Source: Limosilactobacillus fastidiosus
GTDB lineage: Bacteria; Bacillota; Bacilli; Lactobacillales; Lactobacillaceae
Direction: 5' to 3'
Assembly (NCBI RefSeq): GCF_014145505.1
Contig: NZ_JACIUZ010000019.1
Location: 124,001 to 188,000 of the forward strand
Length of the DNA stretch: 64,000 nt
Of the stretch, positions 50,991 through 58,946 are shown one piece after another. Numbering within the stretch: position 1 is the first letter of the stretch; each line of letters begins with the position of its first letter. The notes under the pieces are model-generated. The model saw only the letters and a list, made by a program, of their open reading frames with translations. It was not told the DNA's origin and did not search any database. A program made the position numbers and the translations under genes.

Positions 50991-52127
50991 TTACCCCCAG
51001 ACTTGTCTGGCGATCTCCTTAACGAGATTAATCTTTGCCCACTGTTGTTCCTCGGTTAGGATATTTCCCTCTTCAGTTGATGCAAAGCCACATTGGGGAC
51101 TTAAGCAAAGGTGATCGATTGGATGGAATTTAGCGGCTTCATTAATGCGGTTAATAATTATTTCTGGATCTTCAAGTTTACCCGTCTTGGAGGTAACGAG
51201 ACCAAGAACAACATATTTATTATCGGGAACCTTTGCTAATGGTTCAAAACCACCCGCACGTTCGGAATCGTATTCAAGGTAAAAGGCATTAACGTTTTCT
51301 TGAGCGAACAAGGTGTCAGCAACGGGACCGTACCCACCAGCGGCAGCCCAAGTAGAATGGTAGTTACCACGACAAATATGGGTGTTGATGGTTAAATCAT
51401 CAGGTAGCTCTTCAATTGCCTCATTGTTGACATGGAGGAAGCGCTTTTGCAATTCTTTAAGCTGTGAAGTATCTGCGTTTGGATCCTTCTTTTTTAAGTT
51501 AGTGAAGTTATTAACAGAAATTCCCCACGTACAGTCGTCTAGTTGTAAAGTTCGGCAGCCAGCAGCGTAAAGGTCTTCGATTACTTGGTGGTAGGCCTTT
51601 GCTACGTCGTGGTCAAGATCAGCTAGGTTAGGATAAATTTCTTTAACACTTTCTTGGTTTTCCGGACGAATTAACTCTTCAAGAAATTGTGCAGGTGCTG
51701 GAATGGTTTGTTTAACTTGTGTTCCGTGTGAAATATGATCACGGACAAATTTGAAGTAGTTTACAAATGGGTGATTTTCACCACTAATTTTTCCAATGAC
51801 TTGAGCAGAATCATTCCGCGTTTCTTCATCGTGGAAGAAGTAACCATGTTTAAGATTAACGTGCCGAACACCTTGAAGACCCCAAAAGAAATCAAGATGC
51901 CAATAACTTCGACGGAATTCACCATCAGTAACGGCTTTTAATCCGGCTTTTTCTTCCTTATGGATTAAATCGACAATACAGTGGTCTTCTACTTCAGTAA
52001 GGTCAGCTTTACTAATCTTTCCTTGAGAAAACTTTGCCCGGGCATCTTTTAGTTCTTGTGGGCGGAGAAAACTACCGACAATATCATAGCGGAATGGTGA
52101 AGTTGTACGAGTTGTAAATTGAGTTAT
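50991..52127 (-). CDS. MetE-like methionine synthase C-terminal-domain protein (cobalamin-independent), apparent ATA start
   Basis: A stand-alone catalytic domain related to the C-terminal half of MetE (YxjG/YxjH type), which methylates homocysteine or a related thiol. Zinc ligands are seen in INTHICRGNYHSTW (His, Cys), FYLEYDSERAGG (Glu) and LSPQCGFAST (Cys). It starts FTTRTTSPFRYDIVGSFLRP. No ATG, GTG or TTG is found in frame near the ribosome site AAAGGA; the expected start position (52127-52125) reads ATA. The next in-frame ATG upstream, 52232, is inside the terminator of the T-box. Thus the start codon seems lost by ATG to ATA change and translation may be weak or absent. Length from ATA is 378 aa. 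Confidence 0.75.
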   Translation of the reverse strand: MTQFTTRTTSPFRYDIVGSFLRPQELKDARAKFSQGKISKADLTEVEDHCIVDLIHKEEKAGLKAVTDGEFRRSYWHLDFFWGLQGVRHVNLKHGYFFHDEETRNDSAQVIGKISGENHPFVNYFKFVRDHISHGTQVKQTIPAPAQFLEELIRPENQESVKEIYPNLADLDHDVAKAYHQVIEDLYAAGCRTLQLDDCTWGISVNNFTNLKKKDPNADTSQLKELQKRFLHVNNEAIEELPDDLTINTHICRGNYHSTWAAAGGYGPVADTLFAQENVNAFYLEYDSERAGGFEPLAKVPDNKYVVLGLVTSKTGKLEDPEIIINRINEAAKFHPIDHLCLSPQCGFASTEEGNILTEEQQWAKINLVKEIARQVWG

Positions 52128-52179
52128 GTTAAATTCATCCTTTCTTGGTTTAGATAAGTTCAGGAGATGAGAGCAAATA

Positions 52180-52455
52180 AAAACGTCCCTAGGAAAAAGC
52201 AGTTGAACTTCTCCTAGGGACGTTAAATTCATTATTCAGAATTAACGTGTTACCACCCTAATTTAACCAGGCCTCACAACCTGATCCTTAATAGGTACAC
52301 TCGAAAGTAAACCTAGACGTTTTATCGGTCGTCAATCGTGAACGACTAACTAAGAATTAGCTCATCGTTCTTTAAAGCTCTAAGACCATCTTCGCCTAAG
52401 TCTGTCAGGTTGCTTCTCATCTAATGCAACTCTCTGTGCTGATTTTCTAAGACTA
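52180..52455 (-). promoter_or_regulatory. T-box riboswitch leader of the MetE-like gene (Met-type)
   Basis: On the minus strand: AGAGAG of Stem I, GATGAGAAGC loop, specifier candidate ATG at 52389-52387 (CGAAGATGGTC), T-box core AGGGTGGTAACACG (about 52246-52259) and a terminator AACGTCCCTAGGA/TCCTAGGGACGTT (52180-52224). This indicates tRNA-Met-controlled transcription. Confidence 0.9.
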
Positions 52456-52689
52456 CTCATCTTTTCAAAGCAATTTGTAAATTTGATTGTCAATATATTA
52501 GAATATTCTCATTTTAATGTCAATAGAATATTTATTTTATTTGAAAAATAAGTTTAACAATGTCATTAATAATTGGTTAATTGCTTGATGTATTAAATAA
52601 TGAATTGTAAAAAAATGGTTGACAATTTTTAGCAGTCGAATTATATTAAAATACAATTAAAAATAAATTATAGAACACGTTGATAAGAA

Positions 52690-52937
52690 GAGTAATTAAA
52701 GCTTATGTTTGCAGAGAGTTCCTGGTTGGTGAGAAGGGATAACAAAACCTTAATGAAAATCACTTTGAGTGCCAGGATGAAGTTAGTGATCTGTGGTGGG
52801 AGTAGCCCATTATCGCTACCGTGTTTAACAGTTAATGTTGAACATTTGAGGTTAGTGGTGTGAGCTGCTAACGAATTAAAGGGTGGTAACGCGCGACAGC
52901 GTCCTTAGATTAGTTAAATAATCTAAGGACGCTTTTT
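52690..52937 (+). promoter_or_regulatory. T-box riboswitch leader of the PanE-like gene
   Basis: The leader has AGAGAG, GGTTGGTGAGAAGG, a specifier candidate ATC at 52759-52761 (Ile), core AAAGGGTGGTAACGCG (about 52878-52893) and a terminator with a 14-bp stem (AGCGTCCTTAGATT and complement, 52898-52932) plus T-run. It is divergent from the Met T-box, separated by about 230 bases of AT-rich promoter sequence. Confidence 0.88.
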
Positions 52938-52998
52938 AATTAATAGGTGGAATCTTATCAACAAAACTTGCGTATTCGAGAAAAGGAGTTGCATAATT

Positions 52999-53946
52999 AT
53001 GAAGTTTACAGTTGTTGGTGCCGGAGCAATGGGGCTTCGTTTTGGTGTATTACTACAAGAAGCAGGTAACGAAGTAGATTTTGTGGAAGGTTGGCAACCA
53101 CATTATGAACAACTGAAAAAGCAAGGTGGCGTTTACGTTACTCGTGAACGCCAAAATAAACACCTTGTTCCAGTTAATGTTTATACACCCGAAGAATATA
53201 CAGCTACTGATGCGGATTTTGTGTTCTTTGAATTAAAACAAATGTAGCTGGCTGAGATGTTGAAACGGTGTCAACACTTCTTTAAGGACCAATATGTTTT
53301 AACTGCAATGAACGGGATGGGACATATTGAAAAATTGCTGAAATATTTCTCTAAGGAAAAATTAGTTGCAGGGACAGCACTGGTTGCAACAATTTTAACG
53401 GGTCCGGGAGAAGTTGAATTTGTAGGTAAACCAGGAGTGGGGACGACTAATTGGGCAAATTATACTGAGAAGCCAGATGAAAAGACTAACCAATTAATGG
53501 AACAATTAGAGAAAGCTAACTTTAATCCATCATTAAAAGAAAATTTTATGGGAACTTTAATGGCAAAGGTGGTTTTTAATTCTGTTGTGAATACGCTATG
53601 TACGATGTTTGAAATTACAATGGGGGAGTATGCTTCTTTTGATAAGGCAAATGAATTATCCCGTCAATTAATTGATGAGGCATATGACATTTGTGAACGT
53701 GCTGGTGTGCAATTAGTTAATAGTCGGGAAAAAGAATTAGAAAGCATCAATTATGTTTCAAAGGTTGGTAATCCCCACCATTACCCATCAATGTATCAGG
53801 ATATGAGTCATAATCGACCAGTAGAAGTAGATTATATCAATGGCTATTTCGTTAAGCTTGGTCGAAAATATCACTATGAGGCTAAGACGCATAATTTCGT
53901 AACTAACTTGGTTCACCTTGCCGAACACACGCGGAGTCAACGCTAA
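52999..53946 (+). pseudogene. PanE/ApbA-family 2-hydroxyacid/ketopantoate reductase, broken by an in-frame TAG
   Basis: One 316-codon frame encodes a full ketopantoate-reductase-like protein: N-terminal Rossmann VVGAGAMGLRFGVLLQEAG, ALNGMGHIEKLLKYF-like middle segment (with AMNGMGHIEK), and a C-terminal domain with FNSVVNTLCTMFEI and NRPVEVDYINGYFV. It is interrupted at 53245-53247 by TAG after FELKQM, where the frame continues LAEMLKRC; a Gln codon (CAG/CAA) would fit. In lactococci the so-called PanE is the branched-chain 2-keto-acid reductase (D-HicDH), which suits the T-box control. Ribosome site AAAAGGAG and ATG are intact. The mutation is probably recent, or a sequence error. Confidence 0.85.
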
Positions 53947-54015
53947 TAGGAATTATAAAAAATGGTAAACATTTTATATTTATTGAAAATGCAGTAATGA
54001 GAAGACAAAATTAGT

Positions 54016-54471
54016 GAGTAAAAAAGATAATGTTACTGATATTCAAACGATCAATCACCAGGATACCATTCATCTAGGTTACGTGACGGTAAACGGATCT
54101 ACATTGTCCCTGTCCATTTTTCCTATTAAGTAAAGTAACGATCAGTACACTTTTTATTTTCATGGTGAACCACACGAGTGTCGTTATAAATTAATTCAAA
54201 AGACACATGTGCGACCTTTGAATTAAATAGTTGTCAACAACTACATCGAGGAGTTAAGATTGCCTCTAATTAGTCGGCGAGTTATCAAAGTGTTCTCGAG
54301 GAAGGAGAGGTATCCCTGCTCGAAACATGAGAAAAAGTTTCATTAAAATTAATGATGAATGATTGTACGGGGACAACTAACTTTGTTTTTCCAGAAGATC
54401 ATTCAAAATATGTCCAGGTTTATAGGTTGTCAGCAACTAACTTATCTTACCGGATCCATACACCACATTAG
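54016..54471 (+). pseudogene. Decayed gene of unknown identity
   Basis: This stretch contains successive open pieces in different frames that look like one degraded coding region: SKKDNVTDIQTINHQDTIHL, then NDQYTFYFHGEPHECRYKL, then FELNSCQQLHRGVKIASN, then KLMMNDCTGTTNFVFPEDHS, separated by stops and frameshifts. I do not recognise the family. It accounts for most of the 734-base gene-free gap 53947-54680. Confidence 0.45.
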
Positions 54472-54539
54472 CAGAGGAATAAAATAAATAGTAACATGAT
54501 TACTATTACTCATAAAAACGAATAGCACAGTACGAAATG

Positions 54540-54585
54540 GCCTTCAGTACTCGATAAAGCCGAACTGAAGGCTTTATCGAGTACT
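54540..54585. repeat. 16-bp perfect inverted repeat with an alternative pairing
   Basis: AGTACTCGATAAAGCC (54546-54561) and its complement (54570-54585) surround an 8-base loop; an overlapping GCCTTCAG (54540-54547)/CTGAAGGC (54565-54572) pair excludes the first fold. There is no T-run on either strand, so it is not an obvious terminator. Confidence 0.8.
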
Positions 54586-54633
54586 TCTTAAAGGCTAACT
54601 ACGTGGCAATATAAAGCTAGGTTTTGAACGTAC

Positions 54634-54679
54634 AAAAAAGCTCTATCATGCAGATTTACCCGACGATAGAGCTCTTTTT
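54634..54679. terminator. Terminator after the APC transporter gene
   Basis: AAAAAGCTCTATC and GATAGAGCTCTTTTT pair around a roughly 17-base loop, with T-runs on both strands; it directly follows the transporter stop on the minus strand. Confidence 0.85.
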
Positions 54680-54680
54680 C

Positions 54681-56042
54681 TTATTCTTCTTTTGTAAAGT
54701 TAAATTCATCCGCATGACGAAGTGAGTAGCAGAAGTAAATAATAAGGCCAAGGGCAATCCAGACGAGGTATGTCAACCAGGCAGTAATTGAAATGCTGAC
54801 AAGGAGGACGATGCAAATGATAATTGAAAGCACTGGGATCGTTTTACCAAATGGTACCTTGAAAGGACGGTTGAGTTCTGGGTAACGCAACCGGAGAATA
54901 ATAACAATTAGAGAAATTAAGGCAAAAACCATTAGTGAACCGATATTAGCGATTAGTGCTAAGTAGTGGAGGTTAAATTCTCCCGCTAAAATAGCAGAGA
55001 AAATCCCAACTAACCAGATTGCTCGATTAGGACTTTGTGTTTTAGCATTTACTTTAGCGAGTTTCTTAGGAAGAAAGGCACTCCGACTCATTGATTTAAG
55101 AATATTAGAACCAGCATAAATAAAGGCAAAAACGACGGCCATAATCCCTAAGACTGCCCCCAGTGAAACAACTTCAGCTACAAAGCTGTGCCCCTTAACG
55201 ATTAAGACATAGGACATAGCTTCTGAAACATTTAATTTGGTGTAGGAAACCACCCCAGTCATCACAAGACTAACAAGAATGTAGAGGGTTGTGGAAATTA
55301 CTAAACATAAAATTATTGCCCGGGGAATATTTTTATCGACGTCTTTTGCATCTTCAGCCGAGGTTGCTAATGCATCAAAGCCGAGGAAGGAGAAGAAGAC
55401 GGCGGAGGCACCAGTGAAGATTCCCTTATAACCGTATGGGAGGAAGGGGTGCCAATTACTTGCATTAACGTGAGGAACGCTAACAATAATGAATAAGAGG
55501 ATAATAAAAATTTTGACCCCAACAAGGAAGTTGTTAATCAACTTGCTCTCACTCGTCCCCCGGGTTAAGATAATTGTCATTAAAAAGATCATCAGAACGG
55601 CAGGAAGGTTAACATAGCCACCGGCAGCTGGGGTAACTAAGAAGCGATGAGGAAGGTTGAAACCAAGAACTTCCAGAAATGATTGAACGTAACCAGTCCA
55701 ACCATTAGCAACTGTCGCCGTAGTGGTAACGTAAACTCCAATAAGTGTCCAGCCAGCCAAAAATGCAACAAACTTACCAATGGATACCCATGCATAGAAA
55801 AACGCACTTCCAGAATTAGGTAAACTGGTTGTTAGTTCCGAATAACAGAGGCCAATTAATCCACTAGCTAATGCGGCAATTAAAAAGGAGAAAACAATTG
55901 CGGGGCCAGAATCTTCCGCGGCAACAATTCCAGTTAACACTAGAATTCCCGTACCAATAATTGCGCCGATACCTAAAATGGAAAGGTCAAAGAGACCGAG
56001 AGTTTTCTCATGTTCTTTACCCTTTGGTAACTGATTTTGCAT
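54681..56042 (-). CDS. Amino acid permease, APC superfamily (cationic amino acid transporter type)
   Basis: A 453-aa carrier with about twelve to fourteen membrane segments. The N-terminal segment LGLFDLSILGIGAIIGTGILVLTG is the APC substrate-binding helix break (GxGxxG), and the motif FFSFLGFDALATSAEDAKD with IPRAIILCL is typical of CAT-type YfnA relatives. Substrate is uncertain. Preferred start is ATG at 56042 with GAAAGGA 9 bases upstream; the 56060 start lacks a ribosome site. A cre-like sequence lies in the upstream divergent spacer. Confidence 0.9.
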   Translation of the reverse strand: MQNQLPKGKEHEKTLGLFDLSILGIGAIIGTGILVLTGIVAAEDSGPAIVFSFLIAALASGLIGLCYSELTTSLPNSGSAFFYAWVSIGKFVAFLAGWTLIGVYVTTTATVANGWTGYVQSFLEVLGFNLPHRFLVTPAAGGYVNLPAVLMIFLMTIILTRGTSESKLINNFLVGVKIFIILLFIIVSVPHVNASNWHPFLPYGYKGIFTGASAVFFSFLGFDALATSAEDAKDVDKNIPRAIILCLVISTTLYILVSLVMTGVVSYTKLNVSEAMSYVLIVKGHSFVAEVVSLGAVLGIMAVVFAFIYAGSNILKSMSRSAFLPKKLAKVNAKTQSPNRAIWLVGIFSAILAGEFNLHYLALIANIGSLMVFALISLIVIILRLRYPELNRPFKVPFGKTIPVLSIIICIVLLVSISITAWLTYLVWIALGLIIYFCYSLRHADEFNFTKEE

Positions 56043-56124
56043 AATGATGATTCCTTTCAAAAAATACAGAAAACTGAACCTTAATTTTACATTAAAAAAT
56101 GCTGTGAAGCAAATTGATGTCCTT

Positions 56125-56138
56125 TGTAACCGCTTGCT
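56125..56138. promoter_or_regulatory. Candidate cre site (CcpA) in the divergent spacer
   Basis: TGTAACCGCTTGCT agrees with TGWAANCGNTNWCA at 12 of 14 positions and lies between the APC transporter and the phosphodiesterase gene. Confidence 0.4.
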
Positions 56139-56241
56139 TTGGATGCGATTTATAAAGAATTACTTTTATCATTTTATAGTTAGAGTTACGTATTTATCCT
56201 TTTTATCATAAAATAGGGAGGAAGACTTAAAAAGAAAGTGG

Positions 56242-57549
56242 ATGGGATTAATGGCATTGCATAAATTAGTAGTAATTTCTCTTGATTCGATGGGCTTTCG
56301 TGATCTTAATGAGCTCCGTGAGTTTGTTCCCCACCTTGATCAATTAATAAAAAGAGGAACCTGGGTTAAACGAGTTAAGGGGATCTTTCCAACATTGACT
56401 TACCCCTCACATACCTCAATTATCACTGGTCAATATCCGGCAATTCATGGCATTGTAAATAACACTAAACTCCAACCACGGCGAAAGTCGCCTGATTGGT
56501 ATTGGTACCGGAAAGATATTAAAGTAATGCCACTTTATGATGTTGCTCACCAATCTGGATTGACGACGGCGGCCTTCTTATGGCCCGTTACTGCTGGAAG
56601 TAAAATTGACTATAACTTAGCAGAAATCTTTCCTAACCGGATTTGGACAAACCAAGTGTTAGTTTCACTTAAGGCTAGTTCGCCACTATTTCTTTATAAG
56701 ATGAATCATCGCTATGGAAAATTGCGGCGGGGAATTAAGCAACCGTGGCTTGATGACTTTGTAACTGCATGTGCGGTAGATACAATCAAAAATAAGCGTC
56801 CCGATTTAACACTAATTCACTTAGTTGATATGGATAGTATGCGTCACCGCAATGGGGTCCGTTCGCCACAAGCTAAAGCCGCTCTTCAACGCCTGGATAG
56901 TCGTGTAGCAAAAATTATTCAGGCAAGCCGAGATGCGGGAACGTACAGTGATACGGATTTTGTAATTCTTGGGGATCACTACCAGATTAATGTTGAGAAA
57001 ATGATCCACCTTAACGTGGTATTTGCAGAACATGGGTTACTAACCCCAATTAAAGGAAAAACAACTTACAAGGATAATTGGCAAGTCACTGCTAAGACCT
57101 GTGATGGTGAAACGTATGTCTATGCTAAGGACTATGTTAACCTCAGCAAGTTAAAGCAGTTAATCGCTGGTGTTGAGGGAGTAGAACGAATTTATGATGG
57201 AGCGGAAGCAGTAAAACTAGGTGCTGATCCTCGATGTGCGTTTCTTGTTGAAGCTAAACCTGGTTACTACTTCACAGATGAAGTTAATCGACCGGCAGTT
57301 GTTGAAAAAGTTGATCCTAATTCACTGGGAACTCATGATCGCTATCGTGCTGTTCATGGTTATGGTCCTAACCAACCAAATTACTTCACGACAGCTATCT
57401 TTGCGGGACCAAGTATTAATCAAGGGAAAACGGTGGAGACAGCCCATTTGGTTGATGAGGGGCCGACATTTGCAAAAATATTAGGACTCCATTATCCAGC
57501 CCCGACAGCAGGGCGGGTAATTCCAGGAGTGATTAAGAAGTGGGGTTAA
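56242..57549 (+). CDS. Nucleotide pyrophosphatase/phosphodiesterase family protein (alkaline phosphatase superfamily)
   Basis: A 435-aa enzyme of the type I phosphodiesterase/nucleotide pyrophosphatase family (PF01663-like). Metal ligands and nucleophile are visible: VVISLDSMGF (Asp), FPTLTYPSHTSIITGQYPAIHGI (Thr nucleophile), IHLVDMDSMRHRNG (Asp/His), VILGDHYQ (Asp-His) and YRAVHGYG (His). No signal peptide is obvious, so it seems cytosolic. ATG at 56242 or 56251 could be the start. It is 4 bases before the next MFS gene and probably co-transcribed with it. Confidence 0.87.
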   Translation: MGLMALHKLVVISLDSMGFRDLNELREFVPHLDQLIKRGTWVKRVKGIFPTLTYPSHTSIITGQYPAIHGIVNNTKLQPRRKSPDWYWYRKDIKVMPLYDVAHQSGLTTAAFLWPVTAGSKIDYNLAEIFPNRIWTNQVLVSLKASSPLFLYKMNHRYGKLRRGIKQPWLDDFVTACAVDTIKNKRPDLTLIHLVDMDSMRHRNGVRSPQAKAALQRLDSRVAKIIQASRDAGTYSDTDFVILGDHYQINVEKMIHLNVVFAEHGLLTPIKGKTTYKDNWQVTAKTCDGETYVYAKDYVNLSKLKQLIAGVEGVERIYDGAEAVKLGADPRCAFLVEAKPGYYFTDEVNRPAVVEKVDPNSLGTHDRYRAVHGYGPNQPNYFTTAIFAGPSINQGKTVETAHLVDEGPTFAKILGLHYPAPTAGRVIPGVIKKWG

Positions 57550-57553
57550 TTGT

Positions 57554-58807
57554 TTGAAATTTACTAAGCAACAATGGCAATGGATCTTTTATGACTGGGC
57601 TAATTCGGGTTATGGAATTTTAGTGGTAACCGCTGTTCTTCCAGTTTATTTCAAGGCAGTTGCAGGTGAAAGTGGTATTAATGCAGCCAATTCGACGGCA
57701 CTTTGGGGGTATGCAAATAGTTTTGGGACGCTGGTTATTTCTTTGATGGCGCCATTACTCGGGGCATTAGCGGATTACCCAAACTCAAAACGACGCTGGT
57801 TAAATTTTTTTACCTGGATCGGAATTATAATGACGTTTGCCCTAGCAGTAATTCCACCAAAGCAGTGGGGATTATTGCTGCTTATTTACGTTTTTTCAAT
57901 TATTGGTTACTCTGGTGGAAACCTGTTTTATGACGGCTTTCTTACGGATGTTGCTGATGATCAGCAGATGGATGCAGTTTCGACTACTGGTTACGGAATG
58001 GGCTATCTTGGTGGTGTGATTGTATTTATTATTTTCCTCGTTGCACAAGTGTCTGGTGGCTTTAATTGCCTTCTCAGCAGTTACGGGATTGCTAAATTTA
58101 GTTTTATCCTGGCGGCAATTTGGTGGGTCATTTTTGCATGGCCATTGTTAAGGTACGGCCACCAAAACCACAATGTTCAGGCAGTTACTGATCCAGTAAT
58201 GGATAGTTTTCATCGTTTAGGAAGAACGCTTCACCACATAAAACGGTATCGAAAGATTTCCTGGTTTCTTGTGGCCTATTTCTTTTATATTGATGGCGTT
58301 GATACTATTTTTACAATGGCAACCGCGATCGGAAAAGATTTAGGAATCGAAACGACCATGTTAATGCTGGTATTGCTTATGGTTCAATTAATTGCGTTTC
58401 CCTTTTCGATCTTATACGGGTTCCTAGCGCAAAAGACATCTAACCGGTTAGCGATTTTATTAGGAATCATTGTTTACTTGTTTATTTGTTTAGATGCATT
58501 ACATTTAAAATCATTAGCTGATTTTTGGGTTCTTGCAGTGTTAGTAGGGACAAGTCAAGGAGGACTTCAAGCATTAAGTCGCTCTTATTTTGGTCAACTA
58601 ATTCCTAAAAACTCAAGCAGCGAATTTTTTGGCTTTTATAATATTCTGGGTAAATTTTCCGCGATTCTTGGACCGGTAATCGTAGGTTTTGTAACCCAAT
58701 TAACAGGAAAGTCAACTGTGGGAGCAGCCTCATTGAGTATTCTCTTTTTGATTGGTTTGGTTATTTTTCTGCTCCTTCCACGGTTAACCAGAGAAAGTGG
58801 TAATTAG
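57554..58807 (+). CDS. MFS transporter, UMF1/Atg22-like family
   Basis: A 417-aa carrier with about twelve membrane segments. The N-terminus FTKQQWQWIFYDWANSGYG and GALADYPNSKRRWL, then FYDGFLTDVADD, are the landmarks of the Atg22/UMF1 family. Substrate unknown; coupling to the upstream phosphodiesterase suggests a phosphate- or nucleotide-type metabolite, but this is a guess. The start is TTG at 57554 with a weak GGGG site in the end of the preceding gene. Confidence 0.88.
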   Translation: MKFTKQQWQWIFYDWANSGYGILVVTAVLPVYFKAVAGESGINAANSTALWGYANSFGTLVISLMAPLLGALADYPNSKRRWLNFFTWIGIIMTFALAVIPPKQWGLLLLIYVFSIIGYSGGNLFYDGFLTDVADDQQMDAVSTTGYGMGYLGGVIVFIIFLVAQVSGGFNCLLSSYGIAKFSFILAAIWWVIFAWPLLRYGHQNHNVQAVTDPVMDSFHRLGRTLHHIKRYRKISWFLVAYFFYIDGVDTIFTMATAIGKDLGIETTMLMLVLLMVQLIAFPFSILYGFLAQKTSNRLAILLGIIVYLFICLDALHLKSLADFWVLAVLVGTSQGGLQALSRSYFGQLIPKNSSSEFFGFYNILGKFSAILGPVIVGFVTQLTGKSTVGAASLSILFLIGLVIFLLLPRLTRESGN

Positions 58808-58886
58808 AATGGTAGATATTGAGGGGGATACCGTTTAAAGACGAAAATCATATTGATATTAAGCGGTGCTAGTGGCAGGAAATTTA

Positions 58887-58935
58887 AAGCATAAAAAAGG
58901 TCAGTGAATTTTTCACTGACCTTCTTTTTATGCTT
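58887..58935. terminator. Bidirectional terminator between the MFS and thrS genes
   Basis: A long stem (AAGCATAAAAAAGGTCAGTG with its complement, one mismatch, 3-6-base loop) with A/T runs on both sides lies between convergent genes. Confidence 0.9.
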
Positions 58936-58946
58936 AATATAGAAAC

